Positions 43,665 through 51,802 of a stretch of 64,000 nucleotides of DNA are shown here, piece after piece (the first letter of the stretch is position 1; every line of letters begins with the position of its first letter). The notes below the pieces were generated by a model. That model worked only from the letters and a program-made list of their open reading frames with translations, was not told the DNA's origin and did not search any database. Source of the stretch: Xenorhabdus bovienii. GTDB taxonomy: Bacteria; Pseudomonadota; Gammaproteobacteria; Enterobacterales; Enterobacteriaceae. The translations under genes and the position numbers were made by a program. The stretch lies in NCBI RefSeq assembly GCF_024721015.1, contig NZ_JANAIF010000018.1:1-64000 (forward strand), in the 5' to 3' direction.

Positions 43665-44250
43665 GGAGATACCTTTAATTTATTATTATTCGGTGTAACT
43701 TCGAGCGATTTCTTCGTTGAATAAACCCATTACCCTATCAGGCAGGTAAGAAATTGATTAGCCTTTTTGAGTGATCTCAGTGGAAAAACAGGCTGACATT
43801 TTCATGTCTGTGAACCTGCGACAGAGGAAAGTTGTACGGATATTGCTTATGGCATTAAAACCGCAGCAGGGAAAATGACTGACACATTTTTTCCTGACGA
43901 TATGGGAAAAATAATTATTTAGATCGTGCATTCTCTATCGTCAGTCTTGCTGATTACACTATATCAGCCGATGAAATGCGCTGGTGGAGCAAAATTCTGC
44001 GGATATTTTACTGTAATAAATAATGAGGATGACTATTTGTTTTGTATATTAACTTTACCATAAGTTAATAATAATTTTATTCATTAATAGTATTATTATC
44101 TCTATAGTTATTAAATGATACCCACGTAATAATCAAAAATAAGATGTATCTTACTGGACAGGGATTTGATTTATCAATAAAATATTTTTTATTATGGCAT
44201 GGTATTTTTTTCAAGAACGGATTTCAACAAAATCAAAAGGATAATTAATT
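43665..44250. other. intergenic region, nothing recognised
   Basis: The 586 bases between the divergent BglG-type gene and the effector-like gene drop from medium GC to very AT-rich after about 44000. No RNA gene, repeat or assignable frame was recognised. Promoters of both genes must be here. Confidence 0.4.
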
Positions 44251-44364
44251 ATGTCTAGATTTATTATCAGTCGGAATAACAAGTCTTTACTTAATGAAAC
44301 CGTATTCTATCTTACAAAAGGGAATAGGGAATATGCTTACATTAAAGATCGATGGTTTGAATAG
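44251..44364 (+). CDS. possible 37-residue peptide overlapping the effector start
   Basis: ATG 44251 is preceded by AAAAGGA and opens a 37-codon frame (MSRFIISRNNKSLLNETVFY and on to RWFE). It overlaps, in another frame, the start of the effector-like gene at 44333. It may be a leader peptide, or the true N-terminus of that protein separated by a frameshift; its MSR.II... opening is like that of short N-terminal sorting regions. Unproven. Confidence 0.3.
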   Translation: MSRFIISRNNKSLLNETVFYLTKGNREYAYIKDRWFE

Positions 44365-45097
44365 TAATACCAAAAGACATCTTAAATTTCAATCGAATAA
44401 TACGCTTGTGTCCATTTTTCAACGTGATAATTATCTGTTTAGAGAACAAACCTTGCAAATAACAGCTCTGAATATGGGAGTAAGCGTGGTTAGAGCGGTG
44501 GATACTGATATAGATTACTGTCCCTATTTTGCAGAAGGCGTCGCTGAGGACTGTTTTCCACCATTAACAATTCATGTCTTATCCAAAATATCGATTCCAA
44601 CGGACTTAACTGCCGAGCAGAAAGCGATTTTAATGGTGCTTTTAGCGGAAACGACGTCACCTGAAAAAAAAATAAAGTACAATGAAAAAGAAGCTAAAGA
44701 TACCATGCAATATATGCATGATGTTCTATTGAACAGAATCCGGTCTCCTAAAGCACATGAGCTTGATGTGCCCAGACAGGGGAATAAATTAATCGGGCTC
44801 ATTTCAGGGCCACGGACAATAGAGGGGTTTAGCCAATACCCCAATATTAAACCCTCTATACAAGATAGAATTAATGGTATGATAGCTTCTGCTAATGAAG
44901 GTAGTAATTCAAATTTTTTAGCTTATCGTCGATTAATTAAAAATGCTATTGATATAGCAAAAAGTAATAAAATCTCCAATACAGAGATTATTGCATGGAG
45001 AACTGGAAGTGCTGAGCCTCCTGGTTCAAATTTTACAAAATTATTTTCATTACAAGGGCAGGATTTTTATAAGCTGGCTGATAGTTATCTTAAATAA
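44333..45097 (+). CDS. putative peptidoglycan-targeting effector
   Basis: Encodes 254 residues from ATG 44333 (AGGGA upstream); ATG 44294 in the same frame is the alternative. The N-terminal 90 residues are strand-rich (LKIDGLNSNTKRHLKFQ). From about residue 95 it is helical: EQKAILMVLLAETTSP near 95 with a Glu placed like a muramidase or SleB-type catalytic residue, VLLNRIRSPKAHELD near 130, GFSQYPNIKPSIQDRI near 165 and a final WRTGSAEPPGSNF with FKL-like ending. This recalls cell-wall hydrolase effectors. The next gene encodes a signal-peptide protein fit for a periplasmic immunity factor. No type VI structural gene is in the window. Role inferred. Confidence 0.45.
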   Translation: MLTLKIDGLNSNTKRHLKFQSNNTLVSIFQRDNYLFREQTLQITALNMGVSVVRAVDTDIDYCPYFAEGVAEDCFPPLTIHVLSKISIPTDLTAEQKAILMVLLAETTSPEKKIKYNEKEAKDTMQYMHDVLLNRIRSPKAHELDVPRQGNKLIGLISGPRTIEGFSQYPNIKPSIQDRINGMIASANEGSNSNFLAYRRLIKNAIDIAKSNKISNTEIIAWRTGSAEPPGSNFTKLFSLQGQDFYKLADSYLK

Positions 45098-45107
45098 GAG
45101 ATTTTAT

Positions 45108-45638
45108 ATGAAATATTTAATTGGTTTATGCATGATTCTGTTCTCGTTAACTGCTTTTTCAAAGCAAGATGAACTGGATTTCAAAGCTTGGGAAAAGACG
45201 GGAAGTTGGGGAATCTATGACTCAAAACCAGATAATTATTTTAAGCCGTTAAAGATAAATAACTATAAAGAGGGTTATTTACGCTCATTTAGTTATCTTA
45301 TTAAGCGGTTTAATTTACAAAATGTGAATAATGAATACTGTTTGATTGGTTACAAATGGAATAAAACAAAAGATCGCGATGAGCGTGAACGTATTATTGT
45401 TTTTTGGAAAACGGCTAATTATCTGATTGATTGGGATCTGCCGGATGGTGAGGACGATCATCGTTATAAAGCCATTATATTCAGCAAACCCTTTATTGAT
45501 ATGAATGAATCTGTTGTTCCTTATAAGGAAGCAGAAGGTGCGCAGGCTTTATGGGCTAAAGAAGGCGTTATTCAAATGATGAATGATTGTGAATTGAATG
45601 GGCAAAAAATCACGATAACACCTTCTGGGGTCAGGTAA
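45108..45638 (+). CDS. periplasmic immunity-like protein
   Basis: Encodes 176 residues from ATG 45108, ten bases after the effector stop; the frame opens earlier inside that gene, but MKYLIGLCMILFSLTAFSKQ is a clear signal peptide with cleavage near residue 19. The mature part is acidic and aromatic-rich (DFKAWEKTGSWGIYD, NYLIDWDLPDGEDDH, ALWAKEGVIQMMNDCELNG) and is not a known enzyme. Pairing with the upstream effector suggests an immunity protein that acts in the periplasm. A truncated second copy lies at 49566-49703 (about 87% identical over 120 bases by eye). Confidence 0.55.
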   Translation: MKYLIGLCMILFSLTAFSKQDELDFKAWEKTGSWGIYDSKPDNYFKPLKINNYKEGYLRSFSYLIKRFNLQNVNNEYCLIGYKWNKTKDRDERERIIVFWKTANYLIDWDLPDGEDDHRYKAIIFSKPFIDMNESVVPYKEAEGAQALWAKEGVIQMMNDCELNGQKITITPSGVR

Positions 45639-46006
45639 TATCACAACTGCCTTCAGTCTGCGGGCAGTTCGTGTTTAAATTGGTGGTAACAATATACGCC
45701 TATTGAATGTGCGGTTTCATATAATAAATGCAACATCGTTACTCTGGAAGTAAACATATTCGTGTTCCTTGAAAATATTATGACTAATTTTTTGAGTTAG
45801 TTCGGCCTGATTCTGAAAAGTGAAATTACAGAATTACAGCCAAGAAGTAGCATGCTATGTATGCAAAATAGCTGTTTCCCCAAATGCGCCATGGATACAG
45901 TCATATTAGTTGAAAATTGACTAATACCGCTTAAACTCTCGGAATGGAATTCTTGTGGTTTTTTAAAAATCACCAGTTTTTTGTGAAACTACCGATTCTT
46001 AAATAG
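45639..46006. other. intergenic region with a weak hairpin
   Basis: The 368 bases between the convergent immunity-like and C39-like genes hold an inverted repeat AACTGCC/GGCAGTT (45645-45669) soon after the immunity stop, without a real T run. The rest is AT-rich; no gene was found. Confidence 0.4.
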
Positions 46007-46600
46007 CTAAATGAGTATGCCACGCTCGGCATAAAATCGGCCAAAAATATCTACTGACATTTTTACATCAATTTGACTTTGAGTGTTAGCACCAGAAGGA
46101 TTATGAAAAGTGATTTCTTCGGGTGTAGCGTTAGTCACCAGCACAAGATGTCCGCCCTTTTTTTCAGGTAATCGTGTTGGCCATCTGATACTAGGATGAA
46201 CGGAAGCTATATATAAACTATCTTGGGTAAAAACCTCATGTATCTTTTCGGCCGCCATACCGGTCACTATTTGAGAGAAAATCCCAAATTGTTCCGATAA
46301 CATTGAAACTACAGGGGCATAAATCATTCCTTTTATATGCTCATTTTCTATCTGGTATGCTCCGTACTCGGTTGCCATTTTAGTTAATTTCAGCAATGGG
46401 TAAATTTTCCCTGAGCGAGCTGCAAGCAACATTTTAAGACAAGCCATACCACAGATATGATTTGCCCATTTCGCATATTCCTCTGGGGAATCTGCACCGG
46501 ATTGTTCCCATAGCGGATCATGACTAAGTGGAAGTTGATGGTGAATAATGTCATTGGCTAAATGGAATGATTCCCACTGAGAAAAATAGGGGACTTTCAT
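46007..46600 (-). CDS. C39-like cysteine peptidase
   Basis: Encodes 197 residues, no signal peptide or membrane segment. The papain-like C39 pattern is visible: Cys50 in NHICGMACLKMLL, His in KGGHLVLVTNA near residue 145, and an Asn in FHNPSG near 163, giving a Cys-His-Asn set. C39 peptidases usually clip leader peptides of bacteriocins or act as bacterial transglutaminase-like hydrolases. Here it is the last gene of a four-gene operon, overlapping the transporter gene by four bases (ATGA). It may process or hydrolyse a peptide made by the ligase, or modify one. Assignment is by motif only. Confidence 0.65.
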   Translation of the reverse strand: MKVPYFSQWESFHLANDIIHHQLPLSHDPLWEQSGADSPEEYAKWANHICGMACLKMLLAARSGKIYPLLKLTKMATEYGAYQIENEHIKGMIYAPVVSMLSEQFGIFSQIVTGMAAEKIHEVFTQDSLYIASVHPSIRWPTRLPEKKGGHLVLVTNATPEEITFHNPSGANTQSQIDVKMSVDIFGRFYAERGILI

Positions 46601-47451
46601 AGTCTCTCCATGAAAATAAGTAAAATCGCGATAACAGCAACAAAGGAAAATAACATTTGTTCAGAGAGTTTGCCTTCACGATAGACAAGCACTGAAATTA
46701 GCATAAGTAAAGGAATCCTGAGAGTTATTGCTAGATATCCGTAGCTGACAGGTAAATAAGTGGCAATAGCATAGTTAAAAAATAATTCGGGTAAAACCCA
46801 GATAATTGATATGGAAAGCCAAAATTTCAGTGGAACAAAAGAAAATTTATTTTTCTGATAGAAAAAAATAACAAATATATTCCCTATGCCAGTAAATAAT
46901 AAATAGGTAAACCAACCACTCGTGGGAATCCCTGTTCGGTCCATAATTGCAAACCCGATTACACAGAATATCATAATGAAAAACATAAGCTTACTTCGTC
47001 TGTGCATGCTTTTAATATGACCAATCATAGTGAAAAGAATTCCGGCGACAAAAAGAAGGTTAATACTGAGGATCGAGGCAAAGGTAAGATTAGAACCAAA
47101 TATCAGTATATCAACGAGTGCAATAAACCCAAGAGATATAGGGAATACATAAGTGGCAGATGAAAGGCTTTTGTTGATAAGATTTTGTTGTGCTATCAGC
47201 ATTATGCCTAGAAGCACCCCTTTCATCAATCCAGCAGATATCCCTGTTAGGTTAAGGAAATCAGATGGAGTTGAGATGCCCGTGGTTATGGCGACAGGAA
47301 GTAGAGAAAGGCACGTTAAAAACGTGCCAGCGCCAATAATAAAAGCAGTATTCTCTGGAGATACACGTTCTGCAACTTTTTTAAGGGCAAGGGTTCGCAA
47401 AGTCGTTAGTACGATGATCAACAAAAAAACACCATATTGTGCTATGTTCAA
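46597..47451 (-). CDS. DMT/EamA-type transporter
   Basis: Encodes 284 residues with about ten hydrophobic segments and short polar loops, basic near residue 150 (KSMHRRSKL). This is the drug/metabolite transporter build, although the EamA repeat is weak. It has four-base overlaps with both neighbours (racemase upstream, C39-like peptidase downstream), so synthesis is coupled. In the context of a peptide-bond-forming ligase it is best read as the exporter of the product, or importer of an amino acid substrate. Confidence 0.75.
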   Translation of the reverse strand: MNIAQYGVFLLIIVLTTLRTLALKKVAERVSPENTAFIIGAGTFLTCLSLLPVAITTGISTPSDFLNLTGISAGLMKGVLLGIMLIAQQNLINKSLSSATYVFPISLGFIALVDILIFGSNLTFASILSINLLFVAGILFTMIGHIKSMHRRSKLMFFIMIFCVIGFAIMDRTGIPTSGWFTYLLFTGIGNIFVIFFYQKNKFSFVPLKFWLSISIIWVLPELFFNYAIATYLPVSYGYLAITLRIPLLMLISVLVYREGKLSEQMLFSFVAVIAILLIFMERL

Positions 47452-48179
47452 TTGAGATGCCTTAACATAGACGAAGTATTATTATTTTCCGGTGTTAGAG
47501 ACAATGCGGCTTCAATGTGAGCATCGATAGAATCAATTATTTTTATTGAATTTTGATACACCCTATCACTGACAACTAAAGGAATTTCTGTACAGCCGAG
47601 TATGACGGCTTCTGCGCCTGATTCAGCTAATTCATCAATAGCACGATACATTATTCCACGGGATGTGTCAGTGAGTGCATAGCGACATAGATCCTGATAA
47701 ATAGAATCATGTATGACTTGCCGAGTCCTGGATCTAGGTATTAATACGTTTATTCCTTTAGCTTCAAGTCGTTTCTTATAAAAATCACGTTCCATAACAT
47801 ATTGAGTACCAATTAACCCAACATTGGAAACCTTCATGCTGAGTAATTTATTTGCGGTGGCATCAATAATATTGATTATTGGAATATTAACCAGTTTTGA
47901 AAGCCGATCGCAAGTATTACTGGTTGTATTAGAACAAATAAGGATTTTTTTTACTTCGGCTTGCGCAAGTTGATGAACTGCTTTACTGAGAATGTTAAAT
48001 TCAGTCTCATTATCATCTCGCTTCTGGGCGGCAAGTATTTTTGAAAAATTAAGGCTGATAATAGCCAAATCGGCAGATTCAAAATCTTTACCAGTATTCT
48101 GTACAGCCATATTTAAACGTTTATAATATTCCATAGTTGATGCCCAACTGACACCGCCAATTAATCCTATTCTTTCCAT
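47448..48179 (-). CDS. aspartate/glutamate racemase family protein
   Basis: Encodes 243 residues. Both family cysteines are in place: ILICSNTTSNTCDRL near residue 80 and AVILGCTEIPLVV near 190. The start is RIGLIGGVSWASTMEYYKRLN, as in YgeA/RacX-like amino acid racemases, quoted in part as GLIGGVSWASTMEYY. These make D-amino acids, without cofactor, by two-base exchange. It sits ten bases after the Ddl-like ligase gene and overlaps the transporter by four bases. It may supply the D-amino acid that the ligase joins. Confidence 0.85.
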   Translation of the reverse strand: MERIGLIGGVSWASTMEYYKRLNMAVQNTGKDFESADLAIISLNFSKILAAQKRDDNETEFNILSKAVHQLAQAEVKKILICSNTTSNTCDRLSKLVNIPIINIIDATANKLLSMKVSNVGLIGTQYVMERDFYKKRLEAKGINVLIPRSRTRQVIHDSIYQDLCRYALTDTSRGIMYRAIDELAESGAEAVILGCTEIPLVVSDRVYQNSIKIIDSIDAHIEAALSLTPENNNTSSMLRHLN

Positions 48180-48189
48180 TTTTTTACCT

Positions 48190-49287
48190 TTACTCGATAA
48201 TGTAGTTAAAAATAGATTTTTTTTCAGAAATGTTTTGTGATGAACATGATAGGTGAATAAACAAGCTAGGTATTGATAATTTGTGTCCTTTTAACATCTT
48301 AGGAAATATGCTATTTTTCATCATGCCCGGGATTGGATTTGATTCAAGAAAGTATATTTCTTCAGACTCGGTAACAATAAAGTCAAATCGACACATAAAT
48401 TCATATCCAGTAGATTCAAAAATTTTAATAGATAAATCTTTTAGTGTTCTCGTTATCTCTGAATCTTGTATTAAAAGAATTTCTTCTGCTTTATTAATTC
48501 GATGCTTTTCATCATGACCGAAAAAACTATTCTTTGTGATTATTTCGACAACATTGAGTGCTATTGCTTTCCCTTCTATTCTAATGCAACCAACAGAATA
48601 CTCTTTTCCTTTGATGAAAGCTTGTACCAAGGCAAATCTATCGTATTCAAAAATATTTTTCAAATTATCCAATATTGATTTTTTTTCATTTTCCAGATTA
48701 ACATATTTATTTGTAAATAAAGAAGCGCCTAATGAATTAGGTTTTATAACTATTTTTTCTTCAGGGAAGTTATCGCTAATCAATGAAAATGTTTTTTCTA
48801 GATTATCTTCAGTTAAGAGTAATGTTTTCGGTGATTTTAAAGAGGGTAATAAACTATTAATATAGTGTGACATATGGTATTTACTCATAGAGAGCGAGGA
48901 AGGAAGTACACTACCAAATGTTCCTTTAATTTTAAAATACTTAGCAACTCCTTGGATATGCCCATCCTCACCTAAATTACCATGAAGAAGATTGATGTGA
49001 AATTCGTTTTGTTCAGACATCCTTTTGATTGCTGTATATAAATCTATTTTATCTCCAGAATGAGTAAAATCATCGGGAGAAATATAGGGTGTATAGGCGT
49101 TATATAAAACAGAACCATCTTTATCGAAAAAGTATATTGCATTGATATTTCTATCAAAATTAAGCTCTCTGAAATTTTTTATAAGATTATCAAAAGAACT
49201 AACTGATGCTGGATGTTCTGGGGAAATTCCACCAAAAATGATCGATAATGGTATAGTTGTTTTTGTGTCGCTAGGAAAATAAACCAT
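48190..49287 (-). CDS. Ddl-like ATP-grasp ligase
   Basis: Encodes 365 residues. D-Ala-D-Ala ligase marks are all present: FGGISPEHPASVSS near residue 18, NLLHGNLGEDGHIQG near 99, SMSKYHMS near 132, the ATP-binding IVIKPNSLGASLF near 178, QAFIKGKEYSVG near 224, and RFDFIV...IYFLESNPIPGM near 300-320 with the metal-binding Asp, Glu and Asn. It joins two amino acids through an acyl phosphate. Cell-wall Ddl genes lie with mur/fts genes; this one heads a racemase-transporter-C39-like operon in AT-rich island DNA, so a special dipeptide, or resistance to a Ddl-directed drug, is more likely. Confidence 0.85.
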   Translation of the reverse strand: MVYFPSDTKTTIPLSIIFGGISPEHPASVSSFDNLIKNFRELNFDRNINAIYFFDKDGSVLYNAYTPYISPDDFTHSGDKIDLYTAIKRMSEQNEFHINLLHGNLGEDGHIQGVAKYFKIKGTFGSVLPSSLSMSKYHMSHYINSLLPSLKSPKTLLLTEDNLEKTFSLISDNFPEEKIVIKPNSLGASLFTNKYVNLENEKKSILDNLKNIFEYDRFALVQAFIKGKEYSVGCIRIEGKAIALNVVEIITKNSFFGHDEKHRINKAEEILLIQDSEITRTLKDLSIKIFESTGYEFMCRFDFIVTESEEIYFLESNPIPGMMKNSIFPKMLKGHKLSIPSLFIHLSCSSQNISEKKSIFNYIIE

Positions 49288-49565
49288 ATATATTTCCTTT
49301 TTTTGATTTTTTAAGAATATAATTCATGCATTGAAATTAATTCAAGCACACTATTCATTTCAATGCAATACCTTTTGGTGCTTTATTTTAAAAAAAGAAG
49401 AAAATAAAAATAATTATTAATTGTTTCTATGAGTTTTTATAATGGTGAATATTTACAAGATAATATTTTTATGTTTAATTAATTTCATCCTGATTTTATA
49501 AAAGATGTTTTTCAGGTTGACATTAGGCTAGCCTAAATAAACACAGATAATCGTGTTCTGGTAAA

Positions 49566-49703
49566 CTTATTAAAAATGGTAATTATCTGATTAATTGGGA
49601 ACTGCCGGATGGTGAGGACGATCATCATTATAAAGTTATAATATTCAGTAATCCCTTTATTGATATGAGTAAATCTGTTATTCATTATAAAGAGACTGAA
49701 TAA
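49566..49703 (+). pseudogene. truncated copy of the immunity-like gene
   Basis: The frame NGNYLINWELPDGEDDHHYK and on to FIDMSKSVIHYKETE, then TAA at 49701-49703, matches residues about 100-145 of the immunity-like protein at 45108-45638. Bases 49581-49700 and 45417-45536 agree at 104 of 120 places, counted by eye. The 5' part is missing and a stop falls where the intact gene goes on for some 30 codons. No effector gene precedes it. Confidence 0.8.
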
Positions 49704-49740
49704 AACCAGATTTGAAATTTATTAACTAATATTACGACAA

Positions 49741-49759
49741 CCCCCTATTTTAAAGGGGG
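49741..49759. terminator. short hairpin near the acetyltransferase gene end
   Basis: CCCCCTATTTTAAAGGGGG forms a five- to six-pair stem (49741-49759), 35 bases past the stop of the leftward acetyltransferase gene. The T tail is absent, so it is a weak call. Confidence 0.35.
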
Positions 49760-49793
49760 TCGTGGCTTTATAAATCACGATCTAATTCATCGA

Positions 49794-50420
49794 CTACTGA
49801 TTCTTCCACCACCGATATAACCCTTCAATATCCGCTGAAGTGAGCAGTTTCATCGCCGCTTTTAATTGTTCCAGCGGCCAGTTCCACCACTGCATTTCCA
49901 GTAACATCGCAATCTGTTCATCCGAAAAGCGTTTTCTGATCACCTTCGCCGGATTGCCGCCAATAATGGTGTAAGGTTCCACATCCTTGGTGACAAGAGC
50001 GCGGGTGCCGATAACTGCCCCATCGCCAATGTTTACACCGGGCATAATAATCGCTTCGGCACCCATCCAGACATCATTGCCGATAACGGTGTCTCTCATC
50101 GGCTGGTAGCCATCATGAGCATCGGCAAAGGCCGGCTCTTCCGACATATAGAAAAACGGAAAGGATGAAACCCAATCCAAACGATGTCCTTGATTACCCG
50201 CCATCATAAAGGCGACTCCGGTGCCGATGGAGCAGAAGCTGCCGATGATCAATTTATCGACATCAACTGAATCGGGATACAGGTAACGGGCGCAGTCATC
50301 AAAAGAATGTCCATGATAATAACCGGAATAGTAACTGAAACGGCCGACCTGAATATTCGGATTAGTGACCTGTTCCGCTAAGGTTTTGCCCTTAAATGGG
50401 CTGTCAAAATAATTTTCCAT
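49794..50420 (-). CDS. CatB/Vat-type xenobiotic acetyltransferase
   Basis: Encodes 208 residues from the ATG at 50420 ([11 protein letters not shown], with AATAAGGG upstream). The frame runs 54 codons further up, but those codons read through the paaY remnant in a wrong frame. The left-handed beta-helix is shown by hexapeptide repeats ([45 protein letters not shown] in part, [14 protein letters not shown]), with the catalytic-type His in GHSFDDC and NQGHRLDW. This is the type B chloramphenicol or streptogramin acetyltransferase family, using acetyl-CoA. The natural substrate is unknown. A weak hairpin follows. Confidence 0.88.
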   Translation of the reverse strand: MENYFDSPFKGKTLAEQVTNPNIQVGRFSYYSGYYHGHSFDDCARYLYPDSVDVDKLIIGSFCSIGTGVAFMMAGNQGHRLDWVSSFPFFYMSEEPAFADAHDGYQPMRDTVIGNDVWMGAEAIIMPGVNIGDGAVIGTRALVTKDVEPYTIIGGNPAKVIRKRFSDEQIAMLLEMQWWNWPLEQLKAAMKLLTSADIEGLYRWWKNQ

Positions 50421-50455
50421 ATAACCCTTATTGCTATCTGATTTGAATTTGAAAA

Positions 50456-50702
50456 TTACAATTGGTTTTTCGGCATAAAGTCTTGGCTGAATGTCAGCCG
50501 TTTGCGTCCCGGTTCCATTTCTGCCAGCGGTTCTACTTCTGTAAGGTATTTTTGCAGCGTGTGACGAGATCCTGATATTCACGGGTACTGATGCGTTTCC
50601 AGTCCAGCTCTTGTTCTGTCAGGTCGCGCAGAGCACGGTCGGGTGGACAAAACTGCTTGGATGGATAACCGGGGTTAAACCATCAATTTGATAGACAGGC
50701 AT
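50456..50702 (-). pseudogene. paaY: paaY remnant (internal deletion and frameshift)
   Basis: On the minus strand ATG 50702 opens [20 protein letters not shown], the PaaY N-terminus. After PTVL the sequence jumps to [20 protein letters not shown] and RCKNTLQ, the PaaY C-terminal part, in a different frame. A further shift leads to [20 protein letters not shown] and the stop at 50456. More than 100 codons of the hexapeptide-repeat core are gone. PaaY is a thioesterase-like accessory protein of phenylacetate catabolism. Its place behind paaX is as in E. coli. The product cannot be functional. Confidence 0.9.
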
Positions 50703-50720
50703 AAGTATTTCCTCAAAGGG

Positions 50721-51671
50721 TCAGACGATACCGGATTCACTGTGCAGAACACCAAAACGGCGGTAATACGCCGCTCCCGGTTGCGGAAGTGTGCCAATGG
50801 TGGTTTCACAGCGTTCGCTGACGTAACGTGTCGCAGTAAGGTCTATTCGTTGGTAGATATTGGTACACAAGTTACGGGCAACCTGTCCTTCCCATTGTGC
50901 TGGCAGCAAAGCATCCGGCAGCAGCGGATCGCGCAGCACCACACGGCGGTAAAAGTGAATAAGCAGCAGGCGTAACTGGAAGCTGCGTTCTGGTGTCAGG
51001 TCGGCTTCACTGCAATCTTGCAGCAGCTTCATTAAGGGACGGAATGAGACGATAAACTCGTGATAGTGTTTTACCACTTGATCCAGTGACCAACTGGCCG
51101 ATACCCGCTCTTTCAGGCTTTGTTCTGAACGGGGATAGGGATAGTCTGCCCGAAAATAGATCACGGAATCACTGGCGTTGAGTTCGCCAAGCAGGGCGGG
51201 AATATCACTTTGCGCGCTGCTGGGTGCCGCCATCAGGGTACTGTTGAGTTGGCCGAAGCCAAGCCAGCTTAGTTCTTTTTTCAGGCGGTTGCGTTCTTCT
51301 TTGGTTGTGCCTTCCAGCAGCAATAGATCCCATTTGCCATCCCACTCAGGCTGTTCGCTCAGGTAGATTTTGCTCTCGGCATGGCGGAATTGATTCATGC
51401 CACGCTCGGTGATGCGGTAATAGCTGCGACGGCCGATTTTCTCCACTGCCAGCCAGCCCTCTTTTTGCAGGCGAAAGACGGATGTTCGCACAAAACGGTC
51501 ACTGAACCCCATCGGCTCCAGCAGGAGGCTCAGGCTGCCCAACCATACTTCACCACCACGGTGACTGAGGGCATCCCCAAACAGAGAGATGATCAGCGAT
51601 GTTCCACTAATGGGCTGGGCATCAAGGGCGTGTCGGATAAAGTCGTCGAGTTTGTGTGCCATTTTTTCCAT
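50721..51671 (-). CDS. paaX: phenylacetate-degradation repressor PaaX
   Basis: Encodes 316 residues, like E. coli PaaX: ISGTSLIISLFGDALSHRGGE near residue 20 (in part, SLFGDALSHRGGEVWLGSL), the winged helix with FVRTSVFRLQKEGWLAVEKIGRRSYY near 58, and the C-terminal LLIHFYRRVVLRDPLLP. It is a GntR-like repressor that is released by phenylacetyl-CoA. The operator candidate lies between paaA and paaZ. It follows the paa operon with its own start; ATG 51671 or 51662 are both possible. Confidence 0.95.
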   Translation of the reverse strand: MEKMAHKLDDFIRHALDAQPISGTSLIISLFGDALSHRGGEVWLGSLSLLLEPMGFSDRFVRTSVFRLQKEGWLAVEKIGRRSYYRITERGMNQFRHAESKIYLSEQPEWDGKWDLLLLEGTTKEERNRLKKELSWLGFGQLNSTLMAAPSSAQSDIPALLGELNASDSVIYFRADYPYPRSEQSLKERVSASWSLDQVVKHYHEFIVSFRPLMKLLQDCSEADLTPERSFQLRLLLIHFYRRVVLRDPLLPDALLPAQWEGQVARNLCTNIYQRIDLTATRYVSERCETTIGTLPQPGAAYYRRFGVLHSESGIV

Positions 51672-51714
51672 TATCTGCTCGCAAATGTGTCATGCCATTA
51701 GCATAACCGGAGAA

Positions 51715-51747
51715 ATATACCCTGCAACTTGAAATCTACTGGGTATA
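51715..51747. repeat. REP-like inverted repeat
   Basis: TATACCC (51717-51723) and GGGTATA (51740-51746) flank TGCAACTTGAAATCTACT. Such TATACCC...CTTGAAAT...GGGTATA palindromes are widespread intergenic repeats in Photorhabdus, Xenorhabdus, Yersinia and relatives. It lies between paaK and paaX. Confidence 0.6.
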
Positions 51748-51759
51748 CGTTCGGAAAAC

Positions 51760-51797
51760 CGCCACCGTTGCACGATGGGATAACCTCAACGGTGGCG
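51760..51797 (-). terminator. hairpin ending the paaABCDEFGHIJK operon
   Basis: CGCCACCGTTG (51760-51770) and CAACGGTGGCG (51787-51797) are exact reverse complements. On the minus strand the hairpin starts six bases after the paaK stop and is followed by GTTTTCC, a short T tail. It would separate paaK from paaX. Confidence 0.65.
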
Positions 51798-51802
51798 AAT
51801 GA

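Larger units (their letters stand above)
49288..49793. other. intergenic region with a truncated immunity gene copy
   Basis: The 506 bases between the ligase gene and the CatB-like gene hold the ligase promoter region (49288-49500, AT-rich) and the immunity pseudogene (49566-49703). CCCCC/GGGGG-type bases near 49741-49760 (CCCCCTATTTTAAAGGGGG) may form the terminator of the leftward acetyltransferase gene or of the pseudogene. Confidence 0.5.

Noticed and set aside
44333..45097. Full type VI secretion locus
   Set aside because: Only an effector-like and an immunity-like gene are present; no tss, vgrG, hcp or PAAR gene is in the window, so the delivery route stays unproven.
45626..45645. GGTCAGGTAATAT word like that inside the 11.1-kb MITE arms
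   Set aside because: Only about 13 bases agree and no inverted partner lies nearby, so chance or a very old remnant is as likely.
50421..50582. N-terminal extension of the CatB-like acetyltransferase
   Set aside because: These codons are the paaY remnant read in a wrong frame; ATG 50420 has its own ribosome binding site and matches the family start.
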